A stretch of 64,000 nt of DNA, from positions 40,583-104,582 of the forward strand of contig DYFV01000009.1 in the NCBI GenBank assembly GCA_020725025.1, given 5' to 3'. Source of the DNA: Azoarcus sp. Lineage in GTDB: Bacteria > Pseudomonadota > Gammaproteobacteria > Burkholderiales > Rhodocyclaceae. Shown here one piece after another: positions 45,888 through 53,844 of the stretch (positions are counted from its first letter, which is position 1; the number at the start of each line of letters is the position of its first letter). A program made the translations under genes and the position numbers. The notes under the pieces were generated by a model. That model was not told where the DNA came from, made no database searches, and saw only the letters and a program-made list of their open reading frames with translations.

Positions 45888-46598
45888 ATGGGGAACGCAG
45901 CCGACTCCGCGGCCCTCGCCCCGGCACGCAGGACGGTGCCGCTGGCCGGCCTGCGCGGGGCGATCGCCCGCAACATGGCGGCGGGCTGGCAGGTGCCGCG
46001 GGTGGCCCATCACGTGGAGGTGGACGTGAGCCGCTGCGAGGCGGCCCGCCAGGCCTTGCAGGCCGGGCTCGCCCCGGGCGAGAAGGTGACCCTCACCGCC
46101 TTCGTCCTGCGCGCCCTGGCGCTGACCCTGCGCGAGCATCCGCGCATGAACGCCCTGGTGCGCGACAAGGAGGTGGAGCTCGCCGACGAGGTGAACATCG
46201 GGCTCGCCGTGAGCCTCGAGGAGGGGCTGATGGTGCCGGTGATCCGCCGCGCCGACACCAAGTCGGTGGCCGCCCTAGCCGCCGAGAGCCGGGTGCTCGC
46301 CTCCGGCGCCCGCGCCGGCAACCTGTCCCCGGGCAGCTACCAGCGCGGCACCTTCACCCTGTCCAACCTGGGCAGCACCGGCATCGACGCCTTCACCCCC
46401 ATCATCAACCCGCCCCAGGTCGGCATCCTCGGCGTGACCCGGGTCGTGGAGCGCCCGGTGGTGCGCGACGGCGCCATCGTGGCGGCGCCGATGATGGGCC
46501 TGCACCTGGTGTTCGACCACCGGGCGGTGGACGGCTACCCGGCCGCGCTGTTCCTCGGCGACCTGGCCCGCCGGCTCGAGCGCGCGGACCTCGACTGA
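45888..46598 (+). CDS. 2-oxo acid dehydrogenase E2 catalytic core without lipoyl domain (system 1)
   Basis: 236 residues covering just the acyltransferase domain. The active site is DHRAVDG with His211 and Asp215; PRVAHHVEVDVS, the NPPQVGILGV trimer segment and FTLSNLGSTGIDAF are canonical. About 20 residues precede the fold, so there is neither a lipoyl domain nor a recognisable E3/E1-binding domain. It would transfer the acyl group from the separate lipoyl protein to CoA. The stop overlaps the lipoate ligase start (TGATG). Confidence 0.9.
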   Translation: MGNAADSAALAPARRTVPLAGLRGAIARNMAAGWQVPRVAHHVEVDVSRCEAARQALQAGLAPGEKVTLTAFVLRALALTLREHPRMNALVRDKEVELADEVNIGLAVSLEEGLMVPVIRRADTKSVAALAAESRVLASGARAGNLSPGSYQRGTFTLSNLGSTGIDAFTPIINPPQVGILGVTRVVERPVVRDGAIVAAPMMGLHLVFDHRAVDGYPAALFLGDLARRLERADLD

Positions 46599-47371
46599 TG
46601 CTCGCGCCCCTCCCCCTCCACCTCACCGACGCCGCCGGCGAGCAGCGCTGGATCGAGGCCGCGCTCGCCGAGCCGGTGACGGCGCCGGCCATCCGGCTGT
46701 GGACCTATCCGGCGCCCGGCGTGGTGCTCGGCTGCTCCCAGGCGCGGCTCCTGGCGGCGCGGGCCGGGCGCAGCGGCTGCGAGCTGGTGCAGCGGCGCGC
46801 CGGGGGCGGGGCGGTGCTGGTCGGGCCGTGGATGCTGTCGGTCTCCATCGTCCTGCCGCCGGAGCACCGGCTGCTCGCCGCCGGCACCGTCGGCAGCTAC
46901 CGCTGGCTGGGCGTGCTCCATGCCGGGCTGCTGCGCGACATGGGGATCGCCGCCCACGCCGTCCCCCCTTCCGAGGCGGTGGGCGCGGCTGCCCGCGGTG
47001 CCCCGGGCTGGGCCTGCTTCGGGGGGTTGTCCCCGTGGGAGGTGGTGGTGGGCGACCGCAAGATCGTCGGCCTCGCCCAGCTGCGCCGCAAGACCGGCGT
47101 GCTGATCACCTCGGGGACCCTGCTCTATCCGCCCGACTGGCCGCTGCTGTGCCAGGTACTCGACCAGCCGGGGGGCGATGCCCGCGCGCTGGCCCGATCC
47201 ACCCTTTCGTGTGCCGAGGCCCTCGGCACGCCCGTTCTGGCGGAGGCGATGGCGCGGGACCTCCACCAGATGCTGGTCGACGTCCTGGGCGGCGGCGAGG
47301 CGCCGCACGCCCGGAGCCGTCGACGCAGCGCTTCGCGCCCGTCCGGCATCCCGCCGCTCGGGCTCGTCTGA
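46598..47371 (+). CDS. Lipoate-protein ligase A-like protein (system 1)
   Basis: 257 residues of the BPL/LplA/LipB fold: the RRAGGGAVL loop (lipoyl-AMP binding, like RRxSGGGxVxH) and the catalytic Lys region DRKIVGLAQLRRKTGVL. The C-terminal accessory domain of E. coli LplA is missing, and the last 30 residues are Arg-rich and unlike the family. It probably loads lipoate or octanoate on the adjacent lipoyl protein. It is translationally coupled to E2. Confidence 0.82.
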   Translation: MLAPLPLHLTDAAGEQRWIEAALAEPVTAPAIRLWTYPAPGVVLGCSQARLLAARAGRSGCELVQRRAGGGAVLVGPWMLSVSIVLPPEHRLLAAGTVGSYRWLGVLHAGLLRDMGIAAHAVPPSEAVGAAARGAPGWACFGGLSPWEVVVGDRKIVGLAQLRRKTGVLITSGTLLYPPDWPLLCQVLDQPGGDARALARSTLSCAEALGTPVLAEAMARDLHQMLVDVLGGGEAPHARSRRRSASRPSGIPPLGLV

Positions 47372-47401
47372 ATCCCGCCGCAAAACAAGAGAGGAGACAT
47401 C

Positions 47402-48007
47402 ATGCAAGACACCGAGAAGGATCCGTCCGCCCCGCGCGAGACGGCGATGCGCATCATCCCGCGGGGCGTGGCGCTCACCCGGCGCGGCTTCCTCAAGGGC
47501 GGCGGCGCGGCGGCCATCGGGGCGGCGGCCCTGTCCGCCGGCGCCATGCTCGCCCCGGCGCGCGAGGCGCTGGCCGAGTCGTTCACCGTGCTCGGCCCGG
47601 CCGTGGGCAAGACCCTGCTCGTGATGGCCCGCGACATCTTCCCCCACGACCGCATCTCCGACCGCTACTACATGCTGGCGATCGAGCCCTACGAGGCCAA
47701 GGCGGCCAAGGATCCCGAGCTCAAGACGCTGCTCGTCGAAGGGGTGAAGAGCCTCGACGCCCTCGCCCGGGCGCGCTTCAAGAAGCCCTACGCCGAAGTG
47801 CCCACCGAGGCCGAGCGGGTGAGCCTGCTCTACGGGATCGAGCGCGGCGCCTTCTTCCAGAAGGTGAAGGGGGACCTCGTCACCGGCTTCTACAACAACC
47901 CGGCGGTGTGGCCCTTCTTCGGCGAAGAGGGCTCGGCCTGGGAGAAGGGCGGCTACGTGAACCGCGGCTTCGACGACATCGACTGGCTGCCGGCCGACGA
48001 CGCCTGA
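47402..48007 (+). CDS. Tat-exported small subunit of a GMC dehydrogenase (gluconate 2-dehydrogenase subunit 3 family)
   Basis: 201 residues. A twin-arginine signal, LTRRGFLKGGGAAAIG, lies near residues 25-40, followed by a hydrophobic stretch and a likely cleavage site near AREALA. The mature part has the family motifs MARDIFPHDRISDRYY and VTGFYNNPAVWPFFG. Such subunits accompany the flavin subunit of periplasmic sugar or alcohol dehydrogenases and provide the export signal for the pair. It has its own GAGAGGAG ribosome site and is 30 bp after the ligase gene. Confidence 0.86.
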   Translation: MQDTEKDPSAPRETAMRIIPRGVALTRRGFLKGGGAAAIGAAALSAGAMLAPAREALAESFTVLGPAVGKTLLVMARDIFPHDRISDRYYMLAIEPYEAKAAKDPELKTLLVEGVKSLDALARARFKKPYAEVPTEAERVSLLYGIERGAFFQKVKGDLVTGFYNNPAVWPFFGEEGSAWEKGGYVNRGFDDIDWLPADDA

Positions 48008-48048
48008 GCGCCACGAGCAAACGAGAACGGATAACGGAGACACACAAA

Positions 48049-49623
48049 ATGGGCGTCAAATATTCCCTGGACGACGACGGCGTCGTGGTCATCATCGGCT
48101 CGGGCGCCGGCGGCGGCACCCTGGCCGACGAGCTCACCCGGCGCGGCGTGCGGGTCGTCATCCTGGAGGCCGGCAAGCACCACACCCAGGCCGACTTCGA
48201 GAACGACGAGTGGGCCATGTTCGCCAAGATCTCCTGGCTGGACAAGCGCATCTCGGCCGGCGGCTGGCACCACACCGAGACCTATCCCAACCTCCCGGCC
48301 TGGATCGTCAAGGGCGTGGGCGGCTCCACCATGCACTGGTCGGGCCTCGCCCTGCGCTTCGAGCCCCACGAATTCAAGATCCGGAGCACCTACGGCGACA
48401 TTCCCGGCGCCAACATGCTCGACTGGCCGCTCTCCTACGAGGAGCTCGCCCCCTACTACGAGATCGCCGAGCGCAAGATGGGCGTGGCCGGCACCAAGGC
48501 GAGCGGGCTGCCGCCCATGCCGCCCAACAACCACTACAAGGTGATCGCCGCCGGGGCGAAGAAGGTCGGCTACAAGGAGATCGTGCGGCCGGTGGCCTCG
48601 AACTCCAGGCCCTACGACGGGCGCCCGGCCTGCCAGCAGATCGGCTACTGCATGCAGGGCTGCAAGGTCGGCGCCAAGTGGTCGACCCTGTACTCGGAGA
48701 TCCCGCGCGCGGTGGGCACCGGCAAGGCCGACCTGCGGCCCCAGAGCATGGTGCTGCGCATCGAGCACGACAAGTCGGGCAAGGTGACCGGCGTCCTCTA
48801 CGCCGACAAGGACGGCAATCACCACCTGCAGAAGGCGCGGGTGGTGTGCGTGGCGGGCAACTCCATCGAGTCGCCGCGGCTGCTCCTCAACTCGGCCTCC
48901 AGCCTGTTTCCGGACGGCCTCGCCAACTCCTCCGGTCAGGTGGGCCGGAACTACATGAACCACACCACCGCCGCGGCGCTCACCATCAACAAGGGGCCGG
49001 TGTACATGTACCGCGGCTTCGACATCGCCGCGGTGATCTCCGACGAGGTGCATAACCGCCCCGAACGCGGCTTCGTGGGCGGCTACCACCTGGAGGGCCT
49101 GGCCCTGCACCTGCCCTTCACCGCCGCCTTCATGAAGCCCGGCGGCTGGGGCCGCGAGGTGACCTCGGCGCTGGAGAAGTTCGACCATATGAGCTGCGTG
49201 TGGGTGTGCGGCGAGGACCTGCCCCAGGAGGAGAACAGCATCACGCTCCATCCCACCGAGAAGGACCAGTACGGGCTGCCCATCCCCATCGTCACCAAGA
49301 CCGACCACACCAACGACGCCGCCATGCGCCGCCACGGCCTGGCCCAGTGGCGCAAGCTGTCGGAGGCGATCGGCGCGACCCGGGTGATCGACATGCCGCC
49401 CTACCCGGCGAGCCACAACATGGGCACCAACCGCATGAGCGCCAAGGCCCGCGACGGGGTGCTGAACAAGTGGGGCCAGGCCCACGACGTGAAGAACCTG
49501 TTCGTGTCGGACGGCAGCCAGTTCACCTCCAGCGGCGCGGCCAACCCCACCCTGACCATCGTCGCCCTGGCGGTGCGGCAGGCGGAGTACATCGCCGGCG
49601 CGATGGCGCGGCGCGAGATCTGA
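48049..49623 (+). CDS. GMC-family FAD oxidoreductase, large subunit
   Basis: 524 residues. FAD-binding VVVIIGSGAGGGTLADELTR at about 11-30 with EAG for the ribose, VGGSTMHWSG for flavin covering, and the C-terminal active-site region SHNMGTNRMS plus SGAANPTLTIVALA. It has no signal peptide, so it is probably exported as a partner of the Tat subunit. The usual third subunit, a multihaem cytochrome, is absent; the monohaem cytochrome at 53864 could serve. The substrate is probably an alcohol or polyol, not determinable here. The gene ends 28 bp before an intrinsic terminator. Confidence 0.9.
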   Translation: MGVKYSLDDDGVVVIIGSGAGGGTLADELTRRGVRVVILEAGKHHTQADFENDEWAMFAKISWLDKRISAGGWHHTETYPNLPAWIVKGVGGSTMHWSGLALRFEPHEFKIRSTYGDIPGANMLDWPLSYEELAPYYEIAERKMGVAGTKASGLPPMPPNNHYKVIAAGAKKVGYKEIVRPVASNSRPYDGRPACQQIGYCMQGCKVGAKWSTLYSEIPRAVGTGKADLRPQSMVLRIEHDKSGKVTGVLYADKDGNHHLQKARVVCVAGNSIESPRLLLNSASSLFPDGLANSSGQVGRNYMNHTTAAALTINKGPVYMYRGFDIAAVISDEVHNRPERGFVGGYHLEGLALHLPFTAAFMKPGGWGREVTSALEKFDHMSCVWVCGEDLPQEENSITLHPTEKDQYGLPIPIVTKTDHTNDAAMRRHGLAQWRKLSEAIGATRVIDMPPYPASHNMGTNRMSAKARDGVLNKWGQAHDVKNLFVSDGSQFTSSGAANPTLTIVALAVRQAEYIAGAMARREI

Positions 49624-49651
49624 CCCCCTTCATCCGACCCCTCTCCTCCTG

Positions 49652-49693
49652 GTGGTGCCGGGGCGCGGCGACGCGCTCCGCACCACTTTTTTT
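49652..49693 (+). terminator. Intrinsic terminator after the GMC gene
   Basis: GTGGTGC (49652-49658) pairs with GCACCAC (49680-49686), and the stem continues through GCGCG/CGCGC with one bulge and one wobble to a GCGA loop. It is followed directly by seven T (49687-49693). This is the clearest intrinsic terminator in the window and ends the system 1 unit. Confidence 0.88.
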
Positions 49694-49708
49694 CCGTGGA
49701 CGACGAGC

Positions 49709-49724
49709 TGGCACGGGACCTGCG
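49709..49724 (+). promoter_or_regulatory. Sigma-54 promoter of the AcoR-like regulator gene
   Basis: TGGCACG-GGAC-CTGCG matches the -24 element perfectly and has GC at -12. It lies 76 bp upstream of the regulator ATG, directly after the terminator. A sigma-54 activator with its own sigma-54 promoter implies autoregulation or cross-activation. Confidence 0.75.
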
Positions 49725-49799
49725 TAGGCCCCGGGCAGGCATTCCCGTCAACAGAGGCCGCAGCAGCGGTCCGTCGTCGTACCGCGGAGGAGACGAAAA

Positions 49800-51746
49800 A
49801 TGGAACGATCCCTTTACCGTGCCCACGTGGAGCGCGTGCTCTCGGTCGGCCATGCCGAGGCGCCCGCCACCGACACCATCGAGCGCTCCTGGATGCGCTG
49901 CATCCAGGAGCACGCGCTCGACCCCTCGCGTCCCGTGCCGGCCCACATCGTGGACTCGCGGCAGCTGCGGGAGCACCGCGAGCAGATCGAGGGCTTCCTG
50001 CACGTGGCGCGGACCGGCATGGAGCAGCTCTACAAGCGGATGTCCCCGCTGGGCTACGTGCTGCTGCTCACCGACGCCCACGGCATCACGGTGGACCACA
50101 TCGGCGACGACACCCGCCGCGCCGAGCTGAAGGGGGCCGGCCTCTACCTGGGCGCCGACTGGAGCGAGGCGCGCGCCGGCACCTGTGCGGTGGGCACCTG
50201 CATCGTCGAGCGTGCGCCCATCACCTGCCACCGCACCGAGCACTTCAACCCCTCCCACATCACCCTCACCTGCAACAGCGCGCCGCTGTTCGATCCGACC
50301 GGCGAATTCCTGGGCGTGCTCGACGTATCCGCGCTCAGCTCGCCCTCGGCGCGGGAGAGCCAGTACCTGGCGCTGCAGTTGGCCACCATGTGCGCCCAGA
50401 CCATCGAGGACGCCAACTTCCTGCGCTTTTACGCCGACCGCTGGGTGCTGCGCCTGGGCTCGGCCTGGTCCATGGTCGAGGTGAGCGCCCAGATGATGCT
50501 CGCCTTCGACGGCGACGGCGTGGTGGTCGGCGCCAACACCGCGGCGCGGGAGCAGCTCGCCACGGACGATTCCCCGCTCGTGGGCCGCGCGCTGACCGAG
50601 GTCTTCCGGGAGGACCTGGACACCCTGTGGCGGATCGCCCGCGCCGGCATGTCCTCCGAGCGCTCCGCCCTCACCACCCAGGACGGCCGGATGTTCTACG
50701 CCTCGGTGCAGCCGCCGCGGGTGGCCCGGCGCGCCGCGAAGCCGTCCGGTGAAGCGGTAGAGGCGCCCCGCAGCCATCCCGCCCTGGAGGCGCTGGCCGG
50801 CGACGACCGCCAGATGCGGCGCCTCATCGAGCAGGCCGGCCGGCTCGCGAGCAAGCGCCTCAACATCCTGCTCCACGGCGAGACCGGCACCGGCAAGGAG
50901 GTGATGGCGCGCGCGCTCCACGCCGCGAGCGACCGCTCGGTGCGGCCCTTCGTCGCCATCAATTGCGCGGCCATCCCCGAGTCCCTCATCGAGAGCGAGC
51001 TCTTCGGCTACAGCACCGGCACCTTCACCGGCGCGAAGAACCGGGGCAAGACCGGACTCGTGCTGGAGGCGGACAAGGGCACGCTCTTTCTCGACGAGAT
51101 CGGCGACATGCCGCTGCACCTTCAGACGCGGCTCCTGCGGGTGCTCTCCGAGAAGGAGGTCCAGCCCCTCGGGGCGAACCGGCCCACGCCGGTGGACCTC
51201 ACCGTGGTCGCCGCCTCCCACCAGGACCTGCGCCGGCTGATCGCCGAGGGGCGCTTCCGGGAGGACCTCTACTACCGCCTGTGCGGCGCCGTGCTGACGC
51301 TGCCGGCCCTGCGCGAGCGCCAGGACCTCGCCTTCCTCATCCGCAAGATCCTCGCCGAGGAGGCGGCCGAGCTCGGCTGCCGGGCGGAGCCCGACCCGGC
51401 CGCCGAGCGGGCGCTGCTCGCCTACGAGTGGCCGGGCAACGTGAGGCAGCTGCGCAACGTGCTGCGCTTCGCGCTGGCCGTATGCGACGGCGAGACCATC
51501 ACCGAGGACGACCTGCCGGCCGAGCTGATGGCGGCCGGCCTCCGGGATGCCACGCCGGCGGTCGCGGCCCAGCTCGTCACCCGCGCCGAACGGCGCGCCG
51601 AGACGGAGGCTGCCGAGCTGCTGGACGCGCTGCGCCGTGCGAAGTGGCGCATCACCGGCGCGGCCGCCGAGCTCGGCATCTGCCGCGCCACGGTGTACCG
51701 GCAGATGAAGCGCTACGGGATCGTGCCGCCCAATCTCGTGGGCTGA
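49800..51746 (+). CDS. AcoR-like sigma-54-dependent activator 1
   Basis: 648 residues. An N-terminal GAF-type sensor region (about 60-200; motifs VGTCIVERAPITCHRTEHF and FDPTGEFLGVLDVSAL, typical of AcoR/DhaR) is followed by a PAS-like segment (about 225-320). The AAA+ domain has Walker A GETGTGKE (360-367) and ESELFGY, and a Fis-type helix-turn-helix (WRITGAAAELGICRATVYRQ) sits at the C-terminus. The sigma-54 contact loop is GTFTGA (407-412) rather than GAFTGA. It is placed between system 1 and the PQQ dehydrogenase and probably activates both. The effector is probably an alcohol or hydroxyketone, by analogy to AcoR. Confidence 0.9.
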   Translation: MERSLYRAHVERVLSVGHAEAPATDTIERSWMRCIQEHALDPSRPVPAHIVDSRQLREHREQIEGFLHVARTGMEQLYKRMSPLGYVLLLTDAHGITVDHIGDDTRRAELKGAGLYLGADWSEARAGTCAVGTCIVERAPITCHRTEHFNPSHITLTCNSAPLFDPTGEFLGVLDVSALSSPSARESQYLALQLATMCAQTIEDANFLRFYADRWVLRLGSAWSMVEVSAQMMLAFDGDGVVVGANTAAREQLATDDSPLVGRALTEVFREDLDTLWRIARAGMSSERSALTTQDGRMFYASVQPPRVARRAAKPSGEAVEAPRSHPALEALAGDDRQMRRLIEQAGRLASKRLNILLHGETGTGKEVMARALHAASDRSVRPFVAINCAAIPESLIESELFGYSTGTFTGAKNRGKTGLVLEADKGTLFLDEIGDMPLHLQTRLLRVLSEKEVQPLGANRPTPVDLTVVAASHQDLRRLIAEGRFREDLYYRLCGAVLTLPALRERQDLAFLIRKILAEEAAELGCRAEPDPAAERALLAYEWPGNVRQLRNVLRFALAVCDGETITEDDLPAELMAAGLRDATPAVAAQLVTRAERRAETEAAELLDALRRAKWRITGAAAELGICRATVYRQMKRYGIVPPNLVG

Positions 51747-51914
51747 GCGGCGACGAACGTCTCATCCGACGGGACGTTCTACGCGTTCCTCGGCTCCTCA
51801 TCGGTGACTTCGAACCGCCCTTCCGGCCTCCAATCGGGTCATGCCGAGGCCGAATTCTGGCGCCCGCGCCCGTCAGTACAAACCTGCTCCAGTCCGCCTC
51901 ACCCCGTCCGTGCC

Positions 51915-51952
51915 TGAGACGAACGTCGCAGAAATGCGAGACGTCCGTCTCG
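51915..51952 (+). promoter_or_regulatory. Cluster of palindromic half-sites upstream of the PQQ dehydrogenase
   Basis: TGAGACG (51915), CGTCGCA-gaaa-TGCGAGA (51924-51941) and the perfect palindrome CGAGACG-TC-CGTCTCG (51937-51952) follow one another. The half-sites match those of the palindromes upstream of system 1 and acoA, but the spacing is less regular. Confidence 0.5.
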
Positions 51953-52007
51953 CCCGGCATGCCGTGCTCCTGCCCCCACTTCCTTGAAGGAAAAGGACTT
52001 TCGTCTC

Positions 52008-52023
52008 TGGCAGGCAACTTGCG
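52008..52023 (+). promoter_or_regulatory. Sigma-54 promoter of the PQQ dehydrogenase gene
   Basis: TGGCAGG-CAAC-TTGCG, GG and GC at the correct spacing, about 74 bp upstream of the ATG and 56 bp after the half-site cluster. Confidence 0.78.
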
Positions 52024-52096
52024 GAAGCCCTCGCCGAAGACCGCGCAATCGCGAAGCTTCGACCAGACGCATACCGAAAAAACCAAAGGAGACACC

Positions 52097-53770
52097 ATGC
52101 ACGACCCAAGGCTGAGATCGCTTCCCGCGCTGCTGTCCGCCCTCGCGCTCGCCCTCCTGCCGCCGGCGGCGGGGGCGGAGGAGGCCGGCTATGCCGACCC
52201 CGAGGACTGGCCCCAGTACCACCGCACCCACAACGCCTGGCGCTTCAGCCCGCTGAAGGCCATCGACAAGACGAACGTCGGCCGGCTGCGGGTGGCCTGG
52301 ATCCACCAGCCGGGCAACATCACCCACGGCCTGCAGGCCACGCCCATCGTGATCGACGGGGTGCTCTACTACGTGTCCGCCAACAACAACGTATGGGCGG
52401 TGGACGCGGCGAGCGGGCGCACCCTGTGGCACTACGAGCCCAAGCTCGATCCGCTGACCCGGCAGGTGTTCTACGCCGCGGCGAGCCGCGGGGTGACGGT
52501 GGGGCGCGGCAAGGTCTATCTCGGCACGCTGGACGGGCGCTTCGTCGCGCTCGACCAGAAGACCGGCAAGGAGCTGTGGGCGACCCGGCTCACCGACCTC
52601 AAGACCCAGCACGGCGCGCTCTTCTCGTCGCCGCCGCAGCTGGCGGGCAATGTCCTCTTCGGCGGCACCACCGGCGGCGACCAGCCCATCAGCGGCAAGA
52701 TCTACGGGGTGAACGCGGACACGGGCGAGCCGGTGTGGACCTTCGAGGTGCTGGTGGACGACTCGGCCAGCTGGCCGGGCGACAGCCGCGAGCGCGGCGG
52801 CGGCAGCGCCTGGATGCCCGGCACCTACGACCCGCGCACCGACACCATCTACATCGGCACCTCCAACGCCGCGCCGGACTACTTCGCCGGGGAGCGCAAG
52901 GGCGACAACAAGCACACCGCGAGCCTCCTCGCCCTCGATCCCAAGACCGGCAAGCTCAAGTGGGCGCGCCAGGAGATCCCCCACGACTCCTGGGACTTCG
53001 ACTCCGCCTACGAGGCGCTGATGGTGAAGGACAAGGACGGCAAGGAGGTCCTCGTCCATCTCAACAAGGGCGGCTTCGTGTTCGTGATGGACAAGGACGA
53101 CGGGGCGCTGAAGAACGTGTGGCAGTTCGCGAAGCATGTGAACTGGGTCAAGGGCATCGACCCGAAGACCGGCCGGCTCATCGACCCGGTGTATCCGGAG
53201 GAGGGCAAGCGGGTGACCTTCTGCCCGAATCTCCTCGGCGCGCGCAGCTGGAACCACGGCGCCTACAACCCGGGCACCGGCCTGTGGTACTCCCACGCCA
53301 TGGAGGTGTGCAACGAGGTGGTCTCGGGCAAGGACGATCCGGCCAACCTCAAGGCGATCTCGGCGCTCTCGCTGGGCATCGACGAGATCAAGCTGGTGCC
53401 GCCGCCCGAGGACAAGCCCCACGGCCGGCTCGACGCCCGCGACCCGCTCACCGGCAAGCTGAAGTGGAGCATCCGCTACGAGCTGCCGCCGCTCTCGAGC
53501 ATCCTCACCACCGCCGGCGGGCTGGTATTCACCGGCGACATGGAAGGCCGCATCTACGCCTACGACGCCGACGACGGCAAGGAGCTGTGGCGCTTCAACG
53601 CGGGCTCCGGCCTGCGCGGCGGTCCGGTGAGCTACGCGGTGGACGGGCGCCAGTACATCGTCGTGCCGACCGGCCTGGGCTCCCACGCGCCGGGCTTCCT
53701 GGCGGGGGCCTATCCGCAGATCAAGGATCTGCCGGGCGGCGCGGCGCTGATCGCCTTCACCGTCGACTGA
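52097..53770 (+). CDS. PQQ-dependent (quinoprotein) alcohol dehydrogenase, divergent type
   Basis: 557 residues. The signal peptide (about 1-27, ALLSALALALLPPAAGAEEA) is followed by an eight-bladed beta-propeller with repeated tryptophan-docking motifs (ALDQKTGKELW, ALDPKTGKLKW, AYDADDGKELW). The active-site Asp300 lies in PHDSWDFD, and Asp302 two residues on is the mark used to recognise lanthanide-dependent enzymes. The vicinal disulfide Cys-Cys of methanol/ethanol dehydrogenases is Phe125-Tyr126 here, and the usual metal-ligand Glu segment reads FGGTTGGDQ. It is periplasmic and probably passes electrons to the next gene's cytochrome. No pqq synthesis genes are in the window. Confidence 0.9.
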   Translation: MHDPRLRSLPALLSALALALLPPAAGAEEAGYADPEDWPQYHRTHNAWRFSPLKAIDKTNVGRLRVAWIHQPGNITHGLQATPIVIDGVLYYVSANNNVWAVDAASGRTLWHYEPKLDPLTRQVFYAAASRGVTVGRGKVYLGTLDGRFVALDQKTGKELWATRLTDLKTQHGALFSSPPQLAGNVLFGGTTGGDQPISGKIYGVNADTGEPVWTFEVLVDDSASWPGDSRERGGGSAWMPGTYDPRTDTIYIGTSNAAPDYFAGERKGDNKHTASLLALDPKTGKLKWARQEIPHDSWDFDSAYEALMVKDKDGKEVLVHLNKGGFVFVMDKDDGALKNVWQFAKHVNWVKGIDPKTGRLIDPVYPEEGKRVTFCPNLLGARSWNHGAYNPGTGLWYSHAMEVCNEVVSGKDDPANLKAISALSLGIDEIKLVPPPEDKPHGRLDARDPLTGKLKWSIRYELPPLSSILTTAGGLVFTGDMEGRIYAYDADDGKELWRFNAGSGLRGGPVSYAVDGRQYIVVPTGLGSHAPGFLAGAYPQIKDLPGGAALIAFTVD

Positions 53771-53812
53771 ACCGACTTTTCCTCCTTGGGGCCGCAGTCG
53801 CCGATTTCGGCG

Positions 53813-53844
53813 CGGGGCGGTTCGCCGCCCCGGCCTCTCTTTTT
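53813..53844 (+). terminator. UUCG-loop terminator between PQQ dehydrogenase and cytochrome genes
   Basis: CGGGGCGG (53813-53820) and CCGCCCCG (53825-53832) form a perfect 8-bp stem closed by the very stable TTCG tetraloop, followed by CTCTCTTTTT. It lies between two co-directional genes, 20 bp before the cytochrome ATG, and may reduce cytochrome expression relative to the enzyme or protect the upstream mRNA end. Confidence 0.7.

Larger units (their letters stand above)
51747..52096. other. 350-bp regulatory region upstream of the PQQ dehydrogenase
   Basis: Holds, in order, an inverted repeat GAACGTC-N11-GACGTTC at 51755-51779 just after the regulator stop (terminator or binding site), a cluster of TGAGACG/CGTCGCA/CGAGACG/CGTCTCG half-sites at 51915-51952, a sigma-54 promoter at 52008-52023 and an AAAGGAG ribosome site. 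No gene is supported. Confidence 0.65.

Noticed and set aside
46699..48048. In-frame upstream extension of the GMC oxidoreductase
   Set aside because: It runs antiparallel in sense to nothing but overlaps the ligase and small-subunit genes in another frame and is Arg/Gly-rich; the FAD motif begins 11 residues after the ATG at 48049.
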